The notes beneath the pieces are model-generated. The model made no database searches, was not told the origin of the DNA, and was given only the letters and a program-made list of their open reading frames with translations. A stretch of DNA of 64,000 bases from Hemibagrus wyckioides (Eukaryota > Chordata > Actinopteri > Siluriformes > Bagridae): contig NC_080716.1 in NCBI RefSeq assembly GCF_019097595.1, positions 15,586,901-15,650,900 of the forward strand, written 5' to 3'. Every line of letters starts with the position of its first letter. Within the stretch, counting starts at the first letter, position 1. Below, piece by piece: positions 27,389-38,300 of the stretch. The position numbers and the translations under genes are program-made.

Positions 27389-27490
27389 GCTACCTGTTCA
27401 ATTTTGTGTATAACAATGCGATTAATCGCAGAGAAATCATGCGATTAAACGCAATTAAAAATTTTAATCGTTGCCCATATTAGCTCTAAG
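26983..27490. mobile_element. MITE-like element set between two (AT)n tracts
   Basis: The left end, TTAGGGCTGGGCAAG, is matched imperfectly in inverse at the right end by TTGCCCATATTAGCTCTAAG. Both ends carry internal ATTAATCGC/GCGTTAAC subrepeats, a signature of a common non-autonomous fish DNA element. It contains a (GATA)n tract. There is no transposase. The flanking AT repeats suggest insertion into one microsatellite, or growth of the tracts from a TA-rich target. Confidence 0.65.
27323..27388. repeat. (GATA)n microsatellite
   Basis: About 16 uninterrupted GATA units inside the MITE-like element. Confidence 0.95.

Positions 27491-27556
<66 letters not shown>
27491..27556. repeat. (AT)n microsatellite, right of MITE
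   Basis: About 31 AT dinucleotides directly after the element's right end. Confidence 0.95.
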
Positions 27557-27560
<4 letters not shown>

Positions 27561-28189
27561 ACGCAAACATTAAAAGAAAAACAAGTAAACAGCTTTAGAT
27601 CTAATGTAGATTTGCTGCATGTAAATAATAGATGACGTCCATGATGGACAAATTGTGTAATGAGAAACCAACTTTCAGAGAAAATTGCGGCTGCAGTTTC
27701 ATAATGGCACAGAACCGCAGTCTCCCCAAACCCAGTTTAACCATGTAGGATCATTTCCCATACGCTTCTGTTACGCAAATTTCTTCCAGTTTTACTGCCA
27801 GGATTATGTAATAGGTCCATAAACTTGCCTTGTGACTGAAAATGCTATCTCCTGCCATCTAGTGAATGGATATTGACAATGCATGTACATTATATTATAT
27901 TTGGTAGAGGTTCTCTCGTTCCCCCTATTCTGAAGGCATTATTTTTCTGCACCGGTAATATAATCAATGAAATCAATACATTTTCTGATTTTTATTGACA
28001 TGTAAAAAACGTTTTTCTTGTGATATTATACATATACTTCAGGGATGGGATCATTTGGAGGAATGTATGTAGTGATATGGCAATTAATATTGTGGTTAGA
28101 AACAGTGAGCCTCGATGCTCAGGTATGTTTTTCGGGAAACATTTTCAAGGTAAAGTCTCTTGTTGAAGCAATTTCGTGCAAAGGCACAT

Positions 28190-28870
28190 TCTGATCTGAG
28201 GAACATCTGTCCAACTGCTCAGTCATGCAATTATCCAATCAGTCAATCACGTGGAAACAGTGCAGTGCATAAAATCAAGCAGATACAGATCAAGAGTTTC
28301 AGTTAATGCTCACATCAAACATCAGAATGGAGAAAATGTGTAATCTCGATGAGTTTGACCTTGGCATGGTTGTTGGTACCAGCTGGTCTGAATATTTAAG
28401 CAATTACTGATCTCCTGTTTTTTTTGCTTTGTTTTTTTGTTTTTTACACAAAACTAGTAGAGTTTACAGAATGATGCAGAACAATAAAAATAAAAACATC
28501 AAAAACAAAAATGGTTTACCAATGTTTAACTGTCTTGGTGAGCATGTGTTCACTGTATCCTCAGATTCATGCACTTGGCTGACAGGAACAGACCCTGAGT
28601 GGTCTCCTACCTCAAGGTTTGATATGTTGTTGTGCATTATTAGATGCTTTTCTGTTCAATATAGACATCCTATCAGGTCAAATCTGTCTGGCCATTCTCA
28701 TCTGGTCTGATGAAGACATTTCTGTCATCCTAACTGCAACCCTATTGATGTTTTTTGCACCATTTTGGGTAAACATTAGAAAAAATTGCATGAATTGGGA
28801 GGTTCTTCTTAAAGTGACCAGTGAGTGTAGATGTAGATGTGTGCAAGAACTGTGAATTTTTCAAAGTGAG
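28190..28870. mobile_element. Tc1-like family B deletion derivative, copy B2
   Basis: It contains the family B subterminal sequence (CAATTATCCAATCAGTCAATC, CATCAGAATGGAGAAAATGT, TGACCTTGGCATGGTTGTTG). This is followed by the opposite end's material in inverse orientation (CAAGGTTTGATATGTTGTTG, GATGCTTTTCTGTTCA). The transposase core is absent. Confidence 0.75.
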
Positions 28871-28937
28871 AGTTTAATATTAAAAGTTTTTTTTATTTTG
28901 AATTGAGTCATTGTTATGTGATTAACAATCTTTGTGA

Positions 28938-29182
28938 CTGGGACAGTAGTAGCTCAAGTGGTTAAGGCTCTGGGTTGTTGACTGGAAGATTGGGGTTCAA
29001 AGACCCAGTGTTGCTACCATTGGGCCTTTGAGCAAGGCCCCAGTCTCCTCCTGCTCCAGGTGCACTGCATCATGGCTGACCCTGCACTCTGACCCCAACC
29101 CCCAAGGGTGAAATATGGAAAAAAAGAATTTCACTGTGCAGTAATTTGTATGTGACAAATAAAGGCAACTTTACTTATCTTT
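28938..29182 (+). mobile_element. tRNA-derived SINE with A and B boxes
   Basis: A-box-like TAGCTCAAGTGG lies at 28,950-28,961 and B-box-like GGTTCAAAGACC at 28,994-29,005. The body GGGCCTTTGAGCAAGGCCCC is typical of fish tRNA-derived SINEs, and the 3' end is AATTTCACTGTGCAGTAATT followed by GACAAATAAAGGC. The Pol III boxes fix the orientation as plus. Confidence 0.75.
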
Positions 29183-30850
29183 AAAAGTCTAACATTGCTT
29201 TGTAACTTGCAGCTCACTATTCTGTCTGAATATGACTGAAGTAGGCCTAGAGGAAAATGTAGAGTTTTTTTTTTTTTTTACAAAAGCTGGAAAGGACTGC
29301 AAAATAGGTTAAAATGTCATGAAGAAAGTAGGATACTATTTTTGTGGGACAGAGACAACACCCAGTGAGCTGTCCTGGATTGTTTTGTGAGGATTCTCTA
29401 CAGTTAGGTTAAAGCTGAATCAGGGAGATATTATGCTAAAATTATCAATAGTGGATCACATACTGGACTGTAATTAGTGTTGTTGCTTCTTTAAGGTAAA
29501 AGACTCTTCTCCAAACAACAGCCACAGCACCATTATGTGGCACTTCCATATGGATGAGATTTCTAAATCCTTTATCTTTCTATAATTTAATTCATGTTGC
29601 TTATTTCTATTTCATAGGAATTCATGAAAAGATATAGAGCTATAGAGAATAAGAATTAGTCATGTCAATGTGTTTTTTCTTTCTTTCTGATATCCAAAAG
29701 ATTTACATCAGTATTAAAATGAAATCTGAAGCCAGAGAAATATATTTAGTGTTGCAAATTGATCTGAATTCTGGATCAGGTCTAGTGGGTATAAAATAAT
29801 ATAATGGTAGTGGTATAAATAATTTACACATTATTACTATAATTATAATAGCTATTTAAACTAAATAACTGTTATTCTTGTATTATGACTCTTTATACAG
29901 TCTTACTATGAGCCTTACCTTTTAAAAAACATTAAATGCGAACAGGCAATCAGCAGGAGGGCAAAAGTCAGAGAAGTTGAGGCTAAAGAAAATCTAATCA
30001 TCCTTAACAACAGACTTCAGTGGCATAATTAGATTAGACGCTTCTACATCAGCCAGGCCATGAACCCTTAACATCAGACACACCATTAGTTAAATATGCT
30101 GACAAAGGGTTATTCCCCTCTCACTGAGCATAATAATAGTGTTTAAAGGACTCCTGCTGGTACAAGTGAACAAGGGATAGATTTATAGTCTAAGAATTGA
30201 AATTTAGCAGTAGCAGTACACTATGTAAGCAATTTGCATTTGAACAGTTTTTAATATAAACACTGATGCAGTATTGGTTGGAATGTAAAAATAATTTTTG
30301 TTGAAGGAATATAGTGATTTTCATTTCTTTATTAGTATAGCCAATATCCAATAACTATATAGATACATATAGTTGAACTTTTCCTCATCTTTGTCTCAGG
30401 AAAACATGAAGCACACACAGTTTGTGTAGTGCGTGCATCAGAGCCTTTTACAATTTCTCCAATAATAAGTCATTAATACCAGAGAAAGCACAAACTTTTT
30501 CTGGATGAGCACTAAAAAGACTGATCTATGCATTAATAACCCCAATTGGAATGTGAAGTCTCCAATTACACATTAATAAACATAACACAAAAAGCCTAAA
30601 CAATTATATACAGAGTTATAGAGAAATGAATAATATTTTCCTTCATAAAAGAGCTATGGCTTGTATAAAAAGAAAGGTTATAAGCACTGGACGCAGAAAC
30701 AGTCAGGAAGACATTAGACTGTATTGAAGACACACACACACACACACACGCACACAGAACAGCACATGTTAGTAGGCAGCTGCATCTATTCAGGTTTCAT
30801 TCACAGTAACTGACCTTTTTCTCACAAACATCTGGTTCCTGTCTCTCTGT
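29183..30850. other. No gene seen
   Basis: A/T-rich DNA with a poly-T run at about 29,265-29,279 and a CA run near 30,731. No supported exon or transposon. Confidence 0.4.
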
Positions 30851-30856
30851 CTATTC

Positions 30857-31064
30857 CTACTGCTCAAAAACAGGAAATAGTCTATGAGGCTGAAGCATTA
30901 GTCTATGACAGTAAATTGGTATTAGGTTGAACCTGTTACTTCTTGCCCAATACATTGGTGGTTTATTCAGATAAACATGCATGTTTGCATCTGGTAGTTT
31001 TGCCTTTAGACTCTTGGTCATCAATCTGGTAACATTTATTGTCTTGATTTTTTCAATATACTCC
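30857..31064 (-). CDS. Possible terminal exon, unidentified protein
   Basis: A minus-strand frame opens after a good acceptor (pyrimidine-rich tract ending TTTTGTAG at 31,065-31,072). It runs 69 residues to TAG at 30,857-30,859. The peptide starts REYIEKIKTINVTRLMTKSL and ends RLMLQPHRLFPVFEQ. Its composition (basic, mixed, not low-complexity) looks more protein-like than the surrounding frames. I do not recognise the family, and I could not find a matching upstream exon. It may be an isolated pseudogene fragment or chance. Confidence 0.25.
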
Positions 31065-31269
31065 CTACAAAACAAGAAAAAGCAATAAGATAAGTTAGCA
31101 TAACAAGATCCATAACTTACCAAAAGCTAAAAACATTCAAATGTATTTTATGCTTGTTCTGTAATAATGATAGCTTGTTAATGTAGATTATTGGCTGTTG
31201 CTTATGGTGTGTGTCAAACTCCTACAGTGGGCTCTTGGGGGCACCAAGGTCCTACTTCTTGTCTCTTTT

Positions 31270-31460
31270 GTCTATAGTGTATCATCCTGGGGTGGAAAAA
31301 GTACTGAGAGAGCATACGCATAAGTAAGTATAAAAGTGTAGATAATATATCACAAATCTTACTCAATTAAAAGTGGAAGTATTCAGCCAAAAATATACTC
31401 AAGTGAAGTTAAAAAAAAGATGCTTTTAATTGTAATCAAAAACTTTAACTGATTAAAATG
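31270..31460. repeat. Interspersed repeat with GTGGAAAAAGTACT end
   Basis: GGGTGGAAAAAGTACTGAGA, ATCTTACTCAATTAAAAGTG and AAATATACTCAAGTGAAG match the pattern of a common fish repeat made of AGTACT/ACTCAAGTAAAAGTA words. The class is unknown to me. Confidence 0.45.
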
Positions 31461-33035
31461 TCATATAAAACTAACTTTTATTGCTCATTCAAACTATTAT
31501 AAGCAACTACACGGTCTTGCCTGAAAACAAATCTCTGTACGTTTGCTGGTCATACGCCTGGCTTACTCCAACATTTTAATGAATTAATCAGAAGTAAAAT
31601 GTCTTAACCAAATAATATTCAGAATTAGCTATCATGCTAATGTTAATGCTAGCACAGTAACTATTGGTATCAGTGCTAGTGTAACCTGCTATTAGGAAAA
31701 CGGTCTAAAATAGTCAGTTAATATAGACAATTGATGTTAGCAAATTTACTTACATGAGCATGCTTTTTCGTATTAGATGAACTTCATGCCTTCCAGGAAG
31801 ACAGAAGAGTTACCTCATTTTATATGCAAGTTTTTGCTCGATCCAGTATACTGAAACATTTCAGGCCAGTGCTGTTCACTCTCAATTTCTAGTCCTAGCA
31901 TCAAGTTCCAAAAAGCTATAGCTTTAGAATTTCACATCAAATGGATGAACTGGCATGATTCTTCATTGGTTTTCTTTCTACATTGTTAAACTTGATTGGA
32001 TAGTAACCTGAATTGATTGCATGCGAAACTGATATATAGCATACAGTCATTACTTAGATGAGAGGAGAAACCTTTACAGTAAACAGTAAAAAGTAAAAAA
32101 ACAAGTATTGAATTTCAATAAGACATCAATATTATCAATATTAAAATATATTTAATTATTTAAAATATATATAAGTACAATTGCTAAAATATTTTCCTCC
32201 CCTGAAATCAACATTTTCTTCTTTCAGTGATTATGACTAAATAGCAAATAATCCTGTGTGACCACTTGGTCAATCTATATCTTGTGAAATCAATTTTTTT
32301 GTATTTATTGCACTTTTATTATTGTTTCATAGATTCAAAGTATCCAAGTTTGCTCCTAGTAACACTTCACTGGCTTTTCATACTTACACTGTCTTTTATA
32401 GGGCAGAATAATTTTAAATAGAAGCTTGGGCTTGTCTAACAAAAAACAAACCCCACAATTTTGAGGTTATAAATTTAATAAATGACAACATAAAGATCTT
32501 ATAGTATAGAAAGTGTATGTGAATTAATTCATCAGTTTGAACTCCTTACACTTTCCAGAACCACACTAACTACATAGCTTTCCTGTTTGTTTCACTTTAT
32601 TTGCCAAATAATTGATGGTAGTGAATGAGTAATAAGCTTTATGATCAACAAATGAACAATAAGGGAAGTGTTTAATTGGTTAATACAAGACAAGATAAGT
32701 AGAAGTAGCTGATTGCCAACAAATACCACATTTATTCTTTAATTTTTAGTCTTTATTCTATAGGATGCTTTTGTCACTGGAGAGTGGCCTGTCCAGATTT
32801 GCATTCCAAATCCACTCAATGCAAAAAGATTGATTGCATTCATCTACTGAAACAAAGGCGTCACCCGTGAAAGACTTGTCAGTTTGAGGGGTAAATGATG
32901 AGGTCAATTGAAAACCTCAATTACAGTTACAGATGCCAGACATGGTCAAGTTTCCATCAGTTAATAACTTCAGTTTGGTATAGTAGACTTGAATCTCTAA
33001 TTCCTACTCAAGTTTGTGTTAACACCATTAGCACA
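31461..33035. other. No gene seen
   Basis: A/T-rich sequence without a convincing exon or recognised repeat on either strand. Confidence 0.35.
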
Positions 33036-33039
33036 GTTT

Positions 33040-33305
33040 TTGTCTTTGCACTACACAGTTATAGAAGAGAAATTATTTACAATAGCACAATCTGGTGGCA
33101 TCCAGATGAGGATGGGTTCCCTTCTGAGTCTGGTTCATCTCAAAGTTTCTTCTTCATGTTGCCTTAGTGATTCTACCATCACGTCTGGCATGTTCATTAA
33201 TGACAAATGTATAAATATAACTTTTTTATATTGCATTTTATATCCTGATTCATTTATAGCTGCTTTATGACAAGGTCCATTATTAAAAGTGGCATTAATT
33301 TGACT
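33040..33305 (-). repeat. Interspersed repeat (family E), minus orientation
   Basis: GGATGGGTTCCCTTCTGAGT, TTTCTTCTTCATGTTGCC and AGCTGCTTTATGACAAGG are the reverse complement of the family E order seen at 13.79-14.05 kb. Confidence 0.6.
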
Positions 33306-33445
33306 GGATGTCATGTCTTTGGAAACAGATGTGTTTATTTATTTATTTATTTTGTTTCACATAGTGCACCAGTCATTTGAAGTAACACACAATGCCTGAA
33401 GCTATATAACAAATTAATTACAACTCTCCTACATGAATATATTTT

Positions 33446-33736
33446 CATTTCATTGTCTGTAGCGCTTATCCAATCTATACTCGGGTCACGGGGAGCCTGT
33501 CTCAGGCGTCATCAGGCGTCAAGGCAGGATACACCCTGGACGGAGTGCCAACCCATTGCAGGGCACACACACTATAGGCATTTTAGAGACTCCAATCAGC
33601 CTAGAGGCATGTCCTTGGACTGTGGGAGGAAACCCACCAAGCACGGGGAGAACATGCACACTCCGTGTGCAGGAGCAAGACTCAAGCCCAGGACGCGTGA
33701 GGCAAACGAGCTAACCACTGAGCCACCGTACCGCCT
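33446..33736 (-). mobile_element. SINE, reverse orientation, with target-site duplication
   Basis: On the minus strand it runs from the tRNA-like head (GGCGGTACGGTGGCTCAGTG, read from about 33,735) to GGATAAGCGCTACAGACAAT. It contains the typical CTGGACGGAGTGCCAACC and GTGGGAGGAAACCCACC blocks in plus-strand reading. The 10-bp GAATATATTT occurs on both sides (33,435-33,444 and 33,737-33,746) and is a good target-site duplication. Confidence 0.85.
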
Positions 33737-33780
33737 GAATATATTTACTTCATAATTAATTTATGAAGTAAATATATTCA
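33736..33780. repeat. Perfect 20-bp inverted repeat (hairpin)
   Basis: TGAATATATTTACTTCATAA at 33,736-33,755 is followed by five bases and its exact reverse complement at 33,761-33,780. The left arm includes the right copy of the SINE target-site duplication. Confidence 0.95.
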
Positions 33781-34204
33781 AATATTTTCATCACTTAGGT
33801 TTATCGGTAATTGCTTCAGTAGCAGTAGTAGCAGTAGTACTATATATATTCAGTAGTAGTATTCACTTGGTATTTAAAATGAAGGGTTTTTTTTCCAGGA
33901 AAGGAAAAAATAGTTCACTCTAAGAAAAATTGGTTGCACAATTGATGGTTTTAATCAGATTTTTGTACTAAAATCCTTCTTTCGTATGGTTTAAACTAAA
34001 GTAAGGCCCAAAAAACAAAGGGTAACGGTTGTACAATGTGATCTTATTTCAACCCTGTTGGCCCAGCTAGTCTGACCAGCTACTGGCTGCCAAAACGCAG
34101 GTTGAACTGGTCAATCAGGCAGATAGAAAGTTACTGAATTACTAACGCTAGTGCAACATCATAGACATTATATCTTCTTTAAAGAAACAAAACAGTAAAG
34201 TTGT

Positions 34205-34400
34205 CATAGCGTTGTCTTCTCAAAGCTCTAGGGCCTGCAGTACAATCCTGATCCAGGTTACACTCAGTGTAGAGTTTTGCATGTTCATCCTGTGTCCATG
34301 TGGGTTTCTTTGGAGTTCTCTGGTTTCCTCCCGCTGTCCAAAAACAAACCAGTAGGCTCCACTAAATTCCCCTTGGGTGTGAATGAATGAATGTGTGTGT
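34205..34400 (+). repeat. Diverged SINE fragment
   Basis: GCATGTTCATCCTGTGTCCA and GGTTTCCTCCCGCTGTCCAA, followed by CAGTAGGCT and GTGAATGAATGAATG, match the body and tail order of common fish SINEs. The tRNA-like head is degraded. Confidence 0.6.
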
Positions 34401-34909
34401 TTCTGCCCAGTGTTTCTGCCTCCTCCACAGCCTTTCCTCTATCTAAAGCCTGAGGATGACTGGATGAAATGTGAATATCTTGAAAAACTGGTGGTCAGTG
34501 TATCTGAAAACTAATGATCTGAATTAAAGATGGAGCTTGAACAACTCAGGCTGTGTTTTGGCAGCTTGTCAGACCAGCTGGGATTTTGAGTGTCTGGTAC
34601 AGCAGGGCTTCCTCAATTCAACTTTTAAAAGTTGTATCTGTTATCATGTTAAGACGATACAAAATCGAATTTAACTGCAATACAGGTGTAAATAACACGT
34701 GTATAGAAGGCTGCTGTATTCATTTAATCGTTTCATGATAATGGTTATTGTTGCTCCCATTGGTTAAAACAAGTACGCAAATGTGCCCTAACCTCAACAT
34801 CCGTTTGTTGTCTGGTTTGTATTTTAAGTTATGCAAGCAGGCTAGATACTCGTTAGTTAATGGAGTCCTTTTTTATCTCAAGTGGACCCACGTGTCCTAT
34901 TCCAGTTAT

Positions 34910-34944
34910 CCTACATTCATCATTTCATAAATGATGAATGTAGG
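34910..34944. repeat. Perfect 16-bp hairpin upstream of cd99l2
   Basis: CCTACATTCATCATTT (34,910-34,925), loop CAT, then the exact reverse complement to 34,944. It lies about 235 bp before the cd99l2 start codon. Confidence 0.95.
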
Positions 34945-34949
34945 ACGTG

Positions 34950-35179
34950 TTGCAAAGGGTTTTGGTAACCGTGCCGAGTCGCGTGGGTACAGGAGAGGAT
35001 CCGCCCTGTGAGCGGCAGTAACGTGAATCTCGCCACCTCTCGCTCACTCACACTGCAGCGGTTTGGTGCAGAGGTTCGGGCTCTCGTCTGTCGTTCAGTC
35101 TAACAGCTCTTCTGACCCCTTAGAAAGGAAACCCTTCCCGTAGCGATCACCGGCAGAAAACACTGCAGGACCTTAAACC
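34950..35179 (+). promoter_or_regulatory. cd99l2: cd99l2 promoter and 5' UTR region
   Basis: The GC and CpG content rises sharply here compared with the A/T-rich flanks (for example GTGCCGAGTCGCGTGGGTAC and AGGATCCGCCCTGTGAGCGG). That is as expected of a TATA-less CpG promoter. The start codon sits in ACCATGC. The transcription start is not defined. Confidence 0.55.
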
Positions 35180-35237
35180 ATGCGGGGGATTTCGGTGTGG
35201 GCTTTTCTGGCCCTTTTTTCGCTCTTAGCACTGGGAG
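35180..35237 (+). CDS. cd99l2: cd99l2 coding exon 1 (signal peptide)
   Basis: Encodes [19 protein letters not shown], with a basic residue then a hydrophobic core and a small-residue end, as in a cleavable signal peptide. The donor is GTGAGT, phase 1. This ATG is the only one that puts a signal sequence in frame with exon 2. Confidence 0.92.
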
Positions 35238-35296
35238 GTGAGTGAAGCCCGTCGGCCCTCTTTTGTTGAAACCCCCGGCGCTTCAATATGCCTACT

Positions 35297-35339
<43 letters not shown>

Positions 35340-38300
35340 CAGCGTGTTTTTATAATAATTTGTAACGGCTTTGTAGACATATCTGCCTTTGACGCGCGTG
35401 TTTGACTTCACTGCTGAGAAATAAACTAACAGACTACAGCATTGTGTCGACGAGACTGTCTGACTTCATGGTCTGGGGATTACGAGCCAAGCGTTAGTCT
35501 AGAGGTTTTCCACATCAAGTGTCAAATGTGTCTTTTATACCTTACAGCTTATTTCCTTTACTGTGTGAAGTTGCACATTATGCATTTCGACAGTTAACAT
35601 ATTCATGAAGATATTTGTGTCATATTGCAGTAAGTCAAATGATGATGCATGTTGTTTGATGTTTATATACTGCGTTTCCGTCACAGATCGTAGCCCTAAC
35701 ACGAGGAATATTTATGACACTTTCTCATATGTTTCAGTCCATCGTCAGTAATTTATGATGATTATGATTTTTATCCCGACAAATCCGTTATGAGGTGGAT
35801 AATAATACCGCAACATAACGAAAATAATATATGCCGAAATGTCATGATTTCGCAATCGCCGTAGATTTAAAGAGTCACGGTTGTATAAAATTTGAAGATG
35901 CTCTTACAGACTATATGCAATCAGCTCTATTGGGTTTGTGCTGGAAACACGCCCTTATTAACAATAGCGGTGTCGCCGGTCTCGTGCTCTCTAGAAGCGT
36001 GCAGGTGGAGCCCAATGCGCGTGCGCATGATGAGCCACAGCTCGCTCAGGTGCAGCATGAGTGTAGCATGGGTTTTGGGGACTGCGGAATATGGGAAGAT
36101 ACCATCGCATTTTGACAAGGGGTGGTGCATTTACACGAACCTTCTTTTATAAGGCTACTTCCTACCACTAAAACAATGCTGTGCAGATCATTCACATGTA
36201 TTCTGCATGTATCTTGTTAGGAGGGAGATAATATGCTGGCTCCCATATTTCTGCAGTAGTCCTACCTGCCCAAAAAGCCTGAATGAGGAGTTGCAGCCTC
36301 TATAAAGACTCATGTGTCTTCTGTCTCCTCTGCTTTATCTGCCACACCCTCTGCTGTGTTTGTAATCAGATCCATGCTAGAAGCCATGTGCTTTAAACCC
36401 ATCTCATTGAATTTATTATTTATGTAAGGATGTGTATAGATCTGCATCCAGGCTTTTTACATTTTACAATCATTACTTGACTCCATTTCAGCTTGCTCAC
36501 AATAAAAAGAAAAAGTCTTACATCAGTGGTTAATTAACGGTTAATGGAATTATATGTTGAAAGATATCAGATCAGCCCATATATTTGATACCAATTGCAA
36601 ATAGTAATAGACTGAGACATATACACAATGTAGACATGACTTGAAACTCCGAAAAGCATGCAGGGAAATTCCACCTTTCTATCACATAGGGCTTTTCCCC
36701 CCCAAAAAAAATCATTTGGGTTCTTCCCTGTGATAGGAAAGTATAGAGTAAGCAATAGGTGCATGGGTTCGGTCACATGTGACACAGTGGTAGCATGCTG
36801 AGCTGGCCTGGCCTGGCAGCCGTACACATATACACCAGTGTATGGTGTTTTTAGTGCTGTTACTAATCCTGGCATGGAGTGCACAGGCCTCTGTCCAGAA
36901 AAAAATAGCTGCAGAGAGAGTGACAGAGATAAGACTTACAGACAGGTTAGAAGGCTTCTTAAAGGTTGTGTAAAATATCATACAAGATAAATAAAATGAA
37001 GACCAGTAAAGTATAAAAAAATAAATAAACAGTGGACAACTGTTTAAGGACAAATGCCTTGTTTAATTTTAAACAAATTCCTCCATTTGTCATTTGGAGT
37101 TTTTACTGACTGATATCCAGATGTCCCAGACTTATACTTTAAGCTCTTTAAACAAAATGGCACACGGAAAAATCCTCTTTAGAATATCTTCTTTGTGAAT
37201 TATATGAATACAAAAGGGTTATTTGTGTATTATGAATATTGCCCTTGTGCACAGAGCAGCCGTCATTTTCTTGCCATTGTTATTATCTAGTGAGTCTGGA
37301 ATGTTTGTCATGCTGTGAGATGTCTATGTTTACAGTCCTTGAATGGAATAATCTCATGATATTATGCTACGAACACGAATACATGTTTTAGGATTTGGGT
37401 TGTTTTGGGAGATTTAATACATCTAGTACTGATACTTCCTGTACTGTGGCTATTTAAGTGACAGTGTTGTTAGTGAATATTATTAGAATGTCTGTCTTTT
37501 GTTCATGGTTTCAAAATAATAAAACTGTATCATGTTTGGTGTTCCAGGTCTGGCATTTGATGATTTGAAGCTATCCGATGCTTTAGGTGATGATGAGCCA
37601 CCTACTAGTAAGCGAAAGTTTTCTCCTAAATATTTCTTTATTCTGAAATCAACAGGATTTTTAAATAAGGACAAATATTTATTGCAGAAATTGTCATTTT
37701 TACAAGATGAAATGAGATTCAAAAAGATTAATCTGATACAAATAAATTTATTTTTTCACTGTCACAGAGACACATATTGCTAATTAAACGGAAAGCAAAG
37801 ATTAAGTGAATCTAGAATCTAATCAGGATTGACATCTGTGATGTTTTGCTTTCCCCAGCTACTCCTAAGCCCAAGGAAAATGAACATGGAGGTAATCACT
37901 GCCAAACTGCATTTGATAAAATAGATAGCTTTGATTATATGAATTAATTCCTGCACTGTAATAAATCCATTATGTCCTAAAGGAGTGTCTGATTACTGAT
38001 AATTGATTCTCCTCAGTTGTTGTCCTAACACAGGCTTTTGTGTTCCTCGGTAGGACTTATCCCTGATAAACCTACCCCAAAACCTCCTGTCAAGCCCAAA
38101 GAGCCTGTCAAGCCTAAAGAGCCTGTCAAGCCTAAAGAGCCTGTCAAGACCACAACCAAACCCAAACATGGTAAGAGTGATCAATATAAACCCATTTTTT
38201 TCATATAGACAAACAGATGAGGGCATTTTCTGATTGCTTAATTCCTTCCGCTTCTTCTCAAGCTTGGCCTGAGAAGAAAATTCATGCACTTTCTCTAGAA

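Noticed and set aside
28938..29010. tRNA gene suggested by A and B boxes
   Set aside because: The cloverleaf cannot be folded convincingly and the boxes are followed by a SINE body, so it is a tRNA-derived SINE head.
37993..38289. Minus-strand frame with repeated LDRLFR
   Set aside because: Reverse shadow of the cd99l2 exon 4 repeat.
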